Below are positions 28,301-40,199 of a DNA stretch of 64,000 nucleotides, one piece after another. The DNA is from Symsagittifera roscoffensis (lineage: Eukaryota; Xenacoelomorpha; Acoela; Convolutidae). Numbering within the stretch: position 1 is the stretch's first letter; each line of letters begins with the position of its first letter. The stretch spans positions 21,001-85,000 of the forward strand of contig NW_026971219.1 of NCBI RefSeq assembly GCF_963678635.1, given 5' to 3'. A model generated the notes under the pieces. The model ran no database searches, was not told the origin of the DNA, and saw only the letters and a list, made by a program, of their open reading frames with translations. The position numbers and the translations under genes were made by a program.

Positions 28301-29926
28301 CTTTCCAGACTCAAACTCTCGACGCGACTCTGCAATTTGGGTCTAAATCCGGATGCAGCGCAACTCATGTCCAGACTTTTCAGACCTTATGTCCAGACTT
28401 TCCAGACTCAAACCATTGGCGCGAAACTGCAATTTGGGTCAAAATCTGGATGCGGCGCGACCCTTGGTTCGATTCATTCCATACTTTCCAGACCTTATGA
28501 CAAGACTTTCAAGACTCAGACTCTCGGCGCGACTCTACAATTTGGGTCCAAATCCGGATGCGGCGCGACCCTTGGCGCGATTCATTCCAGACTTTCCAGA
28601 CCTTATGACAAGACTTTCAATGTTCAAACTCTCGCCGCGACTCTGCAATTTGGGTCCAAACCCGGATGCAGCGCAAATCATGTATAGACTTTCCAGACCT
28701 AGTGTCCAGACTCAAACTCTTGGCACGAATCTGCAATTTGGGTCTAAATCAGGATACAGCGCCAACATTGGCGCGATTCATGTCCAGACTTTCCAGACCT
28801 TATGTCCAGATTTTCCAAACTCAAACTGTTGGCGCGACTCTGCATTGGGTCTAAATCCAGATGGAACGCGACCCTTGGCGCGACTGTGGTCCAAATTTTT
28901 CAGCCCTTATGTCCAGCCTTTCCAGACTGAATATCTCGGCAGGATTATGCAATTTGAGTTTAAACTCGGATGCGGCGCGGCCCTTGGCGCGGCTCGTTTC
29001 CAGATTTTCCAGACCTTATGACAAGACTTTCAAGGTTCAAACTCTCGGCGCGACTCTGCAATTTGCGTCTAAACCCGGATGCAGCGCAACCCTTGGCGCG
29101 ACTCATGCTCCAGACTTATATCCAGATTTTCCAGACTCAAACTCTCGACGCGACTCTGCAATTTGGGTCTAAATCCGGATGCAGCATAGCTCATGTCCAG
29201 ACTTTTCAGACCTTATGTCCAGACTTTCCAGACTCAAACCCTTGGCGCGAATATGCAATTTGTTTCAAAATCTGGATGCGGCGCGACCCTTGGCGCGACT
29301 CCTGCTCCAGACTTATATTCAGATTTTCCAGACTCAAACTCTCGACGCGACTCTGCAATTTGGGTCTAAATCCGGATGCAGCATAGCTCATGTCCAGACT
29401 TTCCAGACCTTATGACAAGACTTTCAAGACTCAAACTCTCGGCGCGATTATGCAACTTGGGTCTCAAACCCGAAGCGACGCGACCCTTGGCGCGACTCTT
29501 GTCCAGATTTTCCAGACCTTATCCAGGCTTTCCAGACTCAGACTCTCGGCGCGACTCTGCAATTTGGGTCTAAATCCGGATGCGGCGCGACCCTTGGCGC
29601 GAGTCATTCCAGACTTTCTAGACCTTATGACAAGACTTTCAATGTTCAAACTCTCGGCGCGACTCTGCAATTTGCGTCCAAACCCGGATGCAGCGCAACT
29701 CATGCATAGACTTTCCAGACCTAGTGTCCAGACTTTCCAGACTCAAACTCTTGGCACGAATCTGCAATTTGGGTCTAAAGCTGGATAAGGCACGACCCTT
29801 GGCGCGACTCTTGTCCAGGTTTTTCAGACCTTATGTCCAGACTTTCCAGACTGAATATCTCGGCGCGATTATGCAATTTGAGTCTAAACCCGGATGCGGC
29901 GCGACCCTTGGCGCGACTCTTGTCCA
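25381..29926 (+). repeat. 2273-bp tandem higher-order repeat, two copies
   Basis: A 2273-bp block at 25,381-27,653 is followed directly by a near-identical copy at 27,654-29,926. Every marker keeps the same offset (25,553/27,826, 26,080/28,353, 26,588/28,861, 27,415/29,688). Only scattered base differences were noticed, such as near 25,834 versus 28,107. The unit is not a multiple of 109 because it contains shortened monomers of 97 and 100 bp. The high identity implies a recent duplication or strong local homogenisation. Confidence 0.9.
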
Positions 29927-32900
29927 GACTTTCCAGACCTTACAAAGACTTTCCAGACTCAGACTCTCGGCGCGACTCTGCAATTTGCGTCTAAACCCGG
30001 ATGTGGCGCGACCCCTGGCGCGACTCATGCCCAGACTTTCCAGACCTTATGTCCAGACTTTCCAGACTCGAACACTTGGCGCGAATCTGCAATTTGGGTC
30101 TAAATACGGATGTGGCGCGACCATTGGCGCGAGTCATGTCCAGACTTTGCAGACCTTATGACAAGACTTTCAAGGTTCAAACTCTCGGCGCGACTCTGCA
30201 ATTTGCGTCTAAACCAGGATGCAGCGCAACCCTTGGCGCGATTCATTCCAGACTTTCCAGACCTTATAACAAGACTTTCAAGACTCAAACTCTCGGCGCG
30301 ATTATGCAATTTGGGTCTAAATTCCGATGCGGCGCAACCCTTGGCGCGATTCATTCCAGACTTTTCAGACCCTATGACAAGACTTTCAAGACTCAAACTC
30401 TCGGCGCGATTATGCAATTTGGGTCTAAATCCCGATGCGGCGCAACCCTTGGCGCGACTCTTGTCCAGACTTTCCAGACCTTATAAAGACTTTCCAGACT
30501 CAGACTCTCGGCGCGACTCTGCAATTTGCGTCTAAACCCGGATGCAGCGCGACCTTGGTGCGATTCATTTCCATACATTCCAGACCTTATGTCCAGACTT
30601 TCCGGACTCAAACACTTGGCGCGACTATGCAATTTGGGTTTAAATCCGCATGCGGCGCAACCCTTGGCGCGACTCTTGTTCAGACTTTCCAGACCTTATA
30701 TCCAGACTTTCCAGACTCAAACTCTTGGCGCGAATCTCCAATTTGGGTCAAAATCCGGATGCGGCGCGACCATTGGCGCGAGTCATGTCCAGACTTTCCA
30801 GACCTTATGACAAGACTTTCAAGGTTCAAACTCTCGGCGCGACTCTGCAATTTGCGTCTAAACCCGGATGCAGCGCAACCCTTGGCGTGACTCATGCTCC
30901 AGACTTATGTCCAGACTTTCCAGACTTAAACTCTCGATGCGACTCTGCAATTTGGGTCTAAATCCGGATGCAGCGCAACTCATGTCCAGACTTTTCAGAC
31001 CTTATGTCCAGACTTTCCGGACTCAAACACTTGGCGCGACTATGCAATTTGGGTTTAAATCCGGATGCGGCGCAACCCTTGGCGCGACTCTTGTTCAGAC
31101 TTTCCAGACCTTATATTCAGACTTTCCAGACTCAAACCATTGGCGCGAAACTGCAATTTGGGTCAAAATCTGGATGCGGCGCGACCCTTGGTTCGCTTCA
31201 TTTCAGACTTTCCAGACCTTATGACAGGACTTTCAAGGTTCAAACTCTCGGCGCTACTATGCAATTTGCGTCTAAACCCGGATGCAGCGCAACCCTTGAC
31301 GTGACTCATGCTCCAGACTTATGTCCAGATTTTCCAGACTTAAACTCTCGACGCGACTCCGCAATTTGGGTCTAAATCCGGATGCAGCGCAACTCATGTC
31401 CAGACTTTTCAGACCTTATGTGCAGACTTTCCAAACTCAAACCATTGACGCGAAACTGCAATTTGGGTCAAAATCTGGATGCGGCGCGACCCTTGGTTCG
31501 ATTCATTCCAGACTTTCCAGACCATGTGACAAGACTTTCAAGACTCAAACTCTCGGCGCGACTCTGCAATTTGCGTCTAAACCCGGATGCAGCGCAACCC
31601 TTGGCGTGACTCATGCTCCAGACTTATGTCCAGACTTTCCAGACTTAAACTCTCGATGCGACTCTGCAATTTGGGTCTAAATCCGGATGCAGCGCAACTC
31701 ATGTCCAGACTTTTCAGACCTTATGTCCAGACTTTCCGGACTCAAACACTTGGCGCGACTATGCAATTTGGGTTTAAATCCGGATGCGGCGCAACCCTTG
31801 GCGCGACTCTTGTTCAGACTTTCCACACCTTATATCCAGACTTTCCAGACTCAAACCATTGGCGCGAAACTGCAATTTGGGTCAAAATCTGGATGCGGCG
31901 CGACCCTTGGTTCGCTTCATTTCAGACTTTCCAGACCTTATGACAGGACTTTCAAGGTTCAAACTCTCGGCGCTACTATGCAATTTGCGTCTAAACCCGG
32001 ATGCAGCGCAACCCTTGACGTGACTCATGCTCCAGACTTATGTCCAGATTTTCCAGACTTAAACTCTCGACGCGACTCCGCAATTTGGGTCTAAATCCGG
32101 ATGCAGCGCAACTCATGTCCAGACTTTTCAGACCTTATGTGCAGACTTTCCAAACTCAAACCATTGACGCGAAACTGCAATTTGGGTCAAAATCTGGATG
32201 CGGCGCGACCCTTGGTTCGATTCATTCCAGACTTTCCAGACCATGTGACAAGACTTTCAAGACTCAAACTCTCGGCGCGATTATGCAATTTCAGTCTAAA
32301 TCCCGATGCGGCGCGACCCTTGGCGCGACTCTTGTCCAGATTTTCCAGACCTTATCCAGACTTTCCAGACTCAGACTCTCGGGGCGACTCTGCAATTTGG
32401 GTCTAAATCCGGATGCGGCGCGATCCTTGGCGCGATTCATTCCAGACTTTCCAGACCATATGACAAGACTTTCAATGTTCAAACTCTCGGCGCGACTCTG
32501 CAATTTGGGTCCAAACCCGGATGCAGCGCAACTCATGTATAGACTTTCCAGACCTAGTGTCCAGACTTTCCAGACTCAAACTCTTGGCACGAATCTGCAA
32601 TTTGGGTCTAAAGCCGGATGCGACACGACCCATGGCGCGACTCTGGTCCAGATTTTTCAGACCGTATGTCCAGACTTTCCAGACTGAATATCTCGGCGTG
32701 ATTATCCAATTTGAGTCTAAACCCGGATGCGGCGCGACCCTTGGCGCGGCTCGTTTCCAGACTTTCCAGATCTTATGACATGACTTTCAAGGTTCAAACT
32801 CTCGGCGCGACTCTGCAATTTGCGTCTAAACCCGGATGCAGCGCAACCCTTGGAGCGAATCATGCTCCAGACTTATAACCAGATTTTCCAGACTCAAACT

Positions 32901-35900
32901 CTCGACGCGACTCTGCATTTTGGGTCTAAATCCGGATGCAGCGCAGCTCATGTCCAGACTTTTCAGACCTTATGTCCAGACTTTCCAGACTCAAACCCTT
33001 GGCGCGAATCTGCAATTTGGTTCAAAATCTGCATGCGGCGCGACCCTTGGCGCGATTCATTCCAGACTTTCCAGACCTTATGACAAGACTTTTAAGACTC
33101 AAACTCTCGGCGTGATTATGCAATTTGGGTCTAAATCCCGATGCGGCGCGACCCTTGGAGCGACTCTTGTCCAGACTTTGCAGAACTTATGTCCAGATTT
33201 TGCAGACTGAAACTTTCGGAAAGACTATGCAATTTGGATCTGAATCCAGATGCGGCGTCACCCTTGGCGCGACTCATGTGTAGACTTTCCAGACCTTCTG
33301 TCCAGACTTTCCAGACTCAAACTCTCGGCGCGACTCTGCAATTTTGGTCCCTATCCGGATGCGGCGCGACCCTTGGAGTGACTCTTGTCCAGACTTTCCA
33401 GACCTTATACCCAGACTTTCCAGACTCAAACTCTTGGCACGCATCTGCAATTTGGGTCTAAAGCCGGATTCGGCACGACCCTTGGCGCGACTCTTGTCCA
33501 GATTTTTCAGACCTTATGTCCAGACTTTCCAGACTGAATATCTCGGCGCGATTATGCAATTTGAGTCTAAACCAGGATGCAGCGCAACCCTTGGCGCGAT
33601 TCATTCCAGACTTTCCAGACCTTATGACAAGACATTCAAGGTTCAAACTCTCGGCGCGATTATGCAATTTGGGTATAAATCCCGATGCGGCGCAACCCTT
33701 GGCGCGACTCTTGTCCAGATTTTCCAGACCTTATCCAGACTTTCCATACTCAGACTCTCGGCGCGACTCTGCAATTTTGGTCTAAATCCGGATGCGGCGC
33801 GACCCTTGGTGCGATTCCTTCCAGACTTTCCAGACCTTATGACAAGACTTTCAATGTTCAAACTCTCGGCGCGACTCTGCAATTTGGGTCCAAACCCGGA
33901 TGCAGCGCAACTCATGTATAGACTTTCCAGACCTAGTGTCCAGAATTTCCAGACTCAAACTCTTGGCACGAATCTGCAATTTGGGTCTAAAGCCGGATGC
34001 GACACGACCCATGGCGCGACTCTGGTCCAAATTTTTCAGACCGTATGTCCAGACTTTCCAGACTGAATATCTCGGCGTGATTATCCAATTTGAGTCTAAA
34101 CCCGGATGCGGCGCGACCCTTGGCGCGGCTCGTTTCCAGACTTTCCAGACCTTATGACATGACTTTCAAGGTTCAAACTCTCGGCGCGACTCTGCAATTT
34201 GCGTCTAAACCCGGATGCAGCGCAACCCTTGGAGCGAATCATGCTCCAGACTTATAACCAGATTTTCCAGACTCAAACTCTCGACGCGACTCTGCATTTT
34301 GGGTCTAAATCCGGATGCAGCTCAGCTCATGTCCAGACTTTTCAGACCTTATGTCCAGACTTTCCAGACTCAAACCCTTGGCGCGAATCTGCAATTTGGT
34401 TCAAAATCTGCATGCGGCGCGACCCTTGGCGCGATTCATTCCAGACTTTCCAGACCTTATGACAAGACTTTTAAGACTCAAACTCTCGGCGTGATTATGC
34501 AATTTGGGTCTAAATCCCGATGCGGCGCGACCCTTGGAGCGACTCTTGTCCAGACTTTGCAGAACTTATGTCCAGATTTTGCAGACTGAAACTCTCGGAA
34601 AGACTATGCAATTTGGATCTGAATCCAGATGCGGCGTCACCCTTGGCGCGACTCATGTGTAGACTTTCCAGACCTTCTGTCCAGACTTTCCAGACTCAAA
34701 CTCTCGGCGCGACTCTGCAATTTTGGTCCCTATCCGGATGCGGCGCGACCCTTGGAGTGACTCTTGTCCAGACTTTCCAGACCTTATACCCAGACTTTCC
34801 AGACTCAAACTCTTGGCACGAATCTGCAATTTGGGTCTAAAGCCGGATGCGGCACGACCCTTGGCGCGACTCTTGTCCAGATTTTTCAGACCTTATGTCC
34901 AGACTTTCCAGACTGAATATCTCGGCGCGATTATGCAATTTGAGTCTAAACCAGGATGCAGCGCAACCCTTGGCGCGATTCATTCCAGACTTTCCCGACC
35001 TTATGACAAGAAATTCAAGGTTCAAACTCTCGGCGCGATTATGCAATTTGGGTCTAAATCCCGATGCGGCGCAACCCTTGGCGCGACTCTTGTCCAGATT
35101 TTCCAGACCTTATCCAGACTTTCCATACTCAGACTCTCGGCGCGACTCTGCAATTTTGGTCTAAATCCGGATGCGGCGCGACCCTTGGTGCGATTCCTTC
35201 CAGACTTTCCAGACCTTATGACAAGACTTTCAATGTTCAAACTCTCGGCGCGACTCTGCAATTTGGGTCCAAACCCGGATGCAGCGCAACTCATGTATAG
35301 ACTTTCCAGACCTAGTGTCCAGAATTTCCAGACTCAAACTCTTGGCACGAATCTGCAATTTGGGTCTAAAGACGGATGCGGCGCAACCCTTGGCGCGACT
35401 CGTGTCCAGACATTCCAGACCTAATGTCCAGACTTTCCAGACTGAATATCTCGGCGCGAATTTGCAATTTGGTTATAAAGCCGGATGCGGCACGACCCTT
35501 GGCGCGACTCTTGTCCAGATTTTTCAGACCTTATTCCAGACTTTCCAGACTGAATATCTCGGCGCGATTATGCAATTTGAGTCTAAACCCGGATGCGGCG
35601 CGACCCTTGGCGCGACTCGTTTCCAGACATTCCAGACCTTATGTCCAGACTTTCCAGACTGAATATCTCGGCACGAATCTGCAATTTGGTTATAAAGCCG
35701 GATGCGGCACGACCCTTGGCGCGACTCTTGTCCAGATTTTTCAGACCTTATTCCAGACTTTCCAGACTGAATATCTCGGCGCGAATATGCAATTTGAGTC
35801 TAAACCCGGACGCGGCGCGACCCTTGGCGCGACTCGTTTCCAGTTATTCCAGACCTTATGTCCAGACTTTCCAGACTGAATATCTCGGCACGAATCTGCA

Positions 35901-38900
35901 ATTTGGGTATAAAGCCGGATGCGGCACGACCCTTGGCGCGACTCTTGTCCAGATTTTTCAGACCTTATGTCCAGACTTTCCAGACTGAATATCTCGGCGC
36001 GATTATGCAATTTGAGTCTAAACCCGGATGCGGCGCGACCCTTGGCGCGACTCTTGTCCAGACTTTCCAGACTTTATAAAGACTTTCCAGACTCAGACTC
36101 TCGGCGCGACTCTGCAATTTGCGTCTAAACCCGGATGTGGCGCGACCCCTGGCGCGACTCATGCCCAGACTTTCCAGACCTTATGTCCAGACTTTCCAGA
36201 CTCGAACACTTGGCGCGAATCTGCAATTTGGGTCTAAATACGGATGCGGCGCGACCATTGGCGCGAGTCATGTCCAGACTTTGCAGACCTTATGACAAGA
36301 CTTTCAAGGTTCAAACTCTCGGCGCGACTCTGCAATTTGCGTCTAAACCAGGATGCAGCGCAACCCTTGGCGCGATTCATTCCAGACTTTCCAGACCTTA
36401 TAACAAGACTTTCAAGACTCAAACTCTCGGCGCGATTATGCAATTTGGGTCTAAATTCCGATGCGGCGCAACCCTTGGCGCGATTCATTCCAGACTTTTC
36501 AGACCCTATGACAAGACTTTCAAGACTCAAACTCTCGGCGCGATTATGCAATTTGGGTCTAAATCCCGATGCGGCGCAACCCTTGGCGCGACTCTTGTCC
36601 AGACTTTCCAGACCTTATAAAGACTTTCCAGACTCAGACTCTCGGCGCGACTCTGCAATTTGCGTCTAAACCCGGATGCAGCGCGACCTTGGTGCGATTC
36701 ATTTCCATACATTCCAGACCTTATGTCCAGACTTTCCGGACTCAAACACTTGGCGCGACTATGCAATTTGGGTTTAAATCCGCATGCGGCGCAACCCTTG
36801 GCGCGACTCTTGTTCAGACTTTCCAGACCTTATATCCAGACTTTCCAGACTCAAACTCTTGGCGCGAATCTCCAATTTGGGTCAAAATCCGGATGCGGCG
36901 CGACCATTGGCGCGAGTCATGTCCAGACTTTCCAGACCTTATGACAAGACTTTCAAGGTTCAAACTCTCGGCGCGACTCTGCAATTTGCGTCTAAACCCG
37001 GATGCAGCGCAACCCTTGGCGTGACTCATGCTCCAGACTTATGTCCAGACTTTCCAGACTTAAACTCTCGATGCGACTCTGCAATTTGGGTCTAAATCCG
37101 GATGCAGCGCAACTCATGTCCAGACTTTTCAGACCTTATGTCCAGACTTTCCGGACTCAAACACTTGGCGCGACTATGCAATTTGGGTTTAAATCCAGAT
37201 GCGGCGCAACCCTTGGCGCGACTCTTGTTCAGACTTTCCAGACCTTATATCCAGACTTTCCAGACTCAAACCATTGGCGCGAAACTGCAATTTGGGTCAA
37301 AATCTGGATGCGGCGCGACCCTTGGTTCGCTTCATTTCAGACTTTCCAGACCTTATGACAGGACTTTCAAGGTTCAAACTCTCGGCGCTACTATGCAATT
37401 TGCGTCTAAACCCGGATGCAGCGCAACCCTTGACGTGACTCATGCTCCAGACTTATGTCCAGATTTTCCAGACTTAAACTCTCGACGCGACTCCGCAATT
37501 TGGGTCTAAATCCGGATGCAGCGCAACTCATGTCCAGACTTTTCAGACCTTATGTGCAGACTTTCCAAACTCAAACCATTGACGCGAAACTGCAATTTGG
37601 GTCAAAATCTGGATGCGGCGCGACCCTTGGTTCGATTCATTCCAGACTTTCCAGACCATGTGACAAGACTTTCAAGACTCAAACTCTCGGCGCGATTATG
37701 CAATTTCAGTCTAAATCCCGATGCGGCGCGACCCTTGGCGCGACTCTTGTCCAGATTTTCCAGACCTTATCCAGACTTTCCAGACTCAGACTCTCGGGGC
37801 GACTCTGCAATTTGGGTCTAAATCCGGATGCGGCGCGATCCTTGGCGCGATTCATTCCAGACTTTCCAGACCTTATGACAAGACTTTCAATGTTCAAACT
37901 CTCGGCGCGACTCTGCAATTTGGGTCCAAACCCGGATGCAGCGCAACTCATGTATAGACTTTCCAGACCTAGTTTCCAGACTTTCCAGACTCAAACTCTT
38001 GGCACGAATCTGCAATTTGGGTCTAAAGCCGGATGCGACACGACCCATGGCGCGACTCTGGTCCAGATTTTTCAGACCGTATGTCCAGACTTTCCAGACT
38101 GAATATCTCGGCGTGATTATCCAATTTGAGTCTAAACCCGGATGCGGCGCGACCCTTGGCGCGGCTCGTTTCCAGACTTTCCAGACCTTATGACAAGACT
38201 TTCAAGGTTCAAACTCTCGGCGCGACTCTGCAATTTGCGTCTAAACCCGGATGCAGCGCAACCCTTGGAGCGAATCATGCTCCAGACTTATAACCAGATT
38301 TTCCAGACTCAAACTCTCGACGCGACTCTGCATTTTGGGTCTAAATCCGGATGCAGCGCAGCTCATGTCCAGACTTTTCAGACCTTATGTCCAGACTTTC
38401 CAGACTCAAACCCTTGGCGCGAATCTGCAATTTGGTTCAAAATCTGCATGCGGCGCGACCCTTGGCGCGATTCATTCCAGACTTTCCAGACCTTATGACA
38501 AGACTTTTAAGACTCAAACTCTCGGCGCGATTATGCAATTTGGGTCTAAATCCCGATGCGGCGCGACCCTTGGAGCGACTCTTGTCCAGACTTTGCAGAA
38601 CTTATGTCCAGATTTTGCAGACTGAAACTCTCGGAAAGACTATGCAATTTGGATCTGAATCCAGATGCGGCGTCACCCTTGGCGCGACTCATGTGTAGAC
38701 TTTCCAGACCTTCTGTCCAGACTTTCCAGACTCAAACTCTCGGCGCGACTCTGCAATTTTGGTCCCTATCCGGATGCGGCGCGACCCTTGGAGCGACTCT
38801 TGTCCAGACTTTCCAGACCTTATACCCAGACTTTCCAGACTCAAACTCTTGGCACGAATCTGCAATTTGGGTCTAAAGCCGGATGCGGCACGACCCTTGG

Positions 38901-39985
38901 CGCGACTCTTGTCCAGATTTTTCAGACCTTATGTCCAGACTTTCCAGACTGAATATCTCGGCGCGATTATGCAATTTGAGTCTAAACCAGGATGCAGCGC
39001 AACCCTTGGCGCGATTCATTCCAGACTTTCCAGACCTTATGACAAGACTTTCAAGGTTCAAACTCTCGGCGCGATTATGCAATTTGGGTCTAAATCCCGA
39101 TGCGGCGCAACCCTTGGCGCGACTCTTGTCCAGATTTTCCAGACCTTATCCAGACTTTCCATACTCAGACTCTCGGCGCGACTCTGCAATTTTGGTCTAA
39201 ATCCGGATGCGGCGCGACCCTTGGTGCGATTCCTTCCAGACTTTCCAGACCTTATGACAAGACTTTCAATGTTCAAACTCTCGGCGCGACTCTGCAATTT
39301 GGGTCCAAACCCGGATGCAGCGCAACTCATGTATAGACTTTCCAGACCTAGTGTCCAGAATTTCCAGACTCAAACTCTTGGCACGAATCTGCAATTTGGG
39401 TCTAAAGACGGATGCGGCGCAACCCTTGGCGCGACTCGTGTCCAGACATTCCAGACCTAATGTCCAGACTTTCCAGACTGAATATCTCGGCGCGAATTTG
39501 CAATTTGGTTATAAAGCCGGATGCGGCACGACCCTTGGCGCGACTCTTGTCCAGATTTTTCAGACCTTATTCCAGACTTTCCAGACTGAATATCTCGGCG
39601 CGATTATGCAATTTGAGTCTAAACCCGGATGCGGCGCGACCCTTGGCGCGACTCGTTTCCAGACATTCCAGACCTTATGTCCAGACTTTCCAGACTGAAT
39701 ATCTCGGCACGAACCTGCAATTTGGTTATAAAGCCGGATGCGGCACGACCCTTGGCGCGACTCTTGTCCAGATTTTTCAGACCTTATTCCAGACTTTCCA
39801 GACTGAATATCTCGGCGCGAATATGCAATTTGAGTCTAAACCCGGACGCGGCGCGACTCGTTTCCAGTTATTCCAGACCTTATGTCCAGACTTTCCAGAC
39901 TGAATATCTCGGCACGAATCTGCAATTTGGGTGTAAAGCCGGATGCGGCACGACCCTTGGCGCGACTCTTGTCCAGATTTTTCAG
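29810..39985 (+). repeat. Large satellite duplication, 6134-bp and about 4.0-kb copies
   Basis: The block from about 29,810 to 35,943 recurs from about 35,944 to 39,985. Offsets are 6134 bp on the left (29,894/36,028; 30,868/37,002), 5415 bp in the middle (32,040/37,455; 33,141/38,556) and 4036 bp on the right (35,279/39,315; 35,593/39,629). The steps of 719 and 1379 bp match tandem units present twice in copy 1 and once in copy 2: 30,868 with 31,587 (719 bp) and 32,521 with 33,900 (1379 bp). Inside each copy a 217-bp dimer (35,376/35,593; 39,412/39,629) carries GAATATCTCGGC. Confidence 0.9.
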
Positions 39986-40199
39986 ACCTTATTCCAGACT
40001 TTCCAGACTGAATATCTCGGCGCGATTATGCAATTTGAGTCTAAACCCGGATGCGGCGCAACCCTTGGCGCGACTCGTGTCCAGACATTCCAGACCTTAT
40101 GTCCTGACTTTCCAGACTGAAAATCTTGGCGCGATTATGCAATTTGAGTCTAAAGCCGGATGGGGCGCGACCCTTGGCGCGAGTCATTCCAGACATTCC

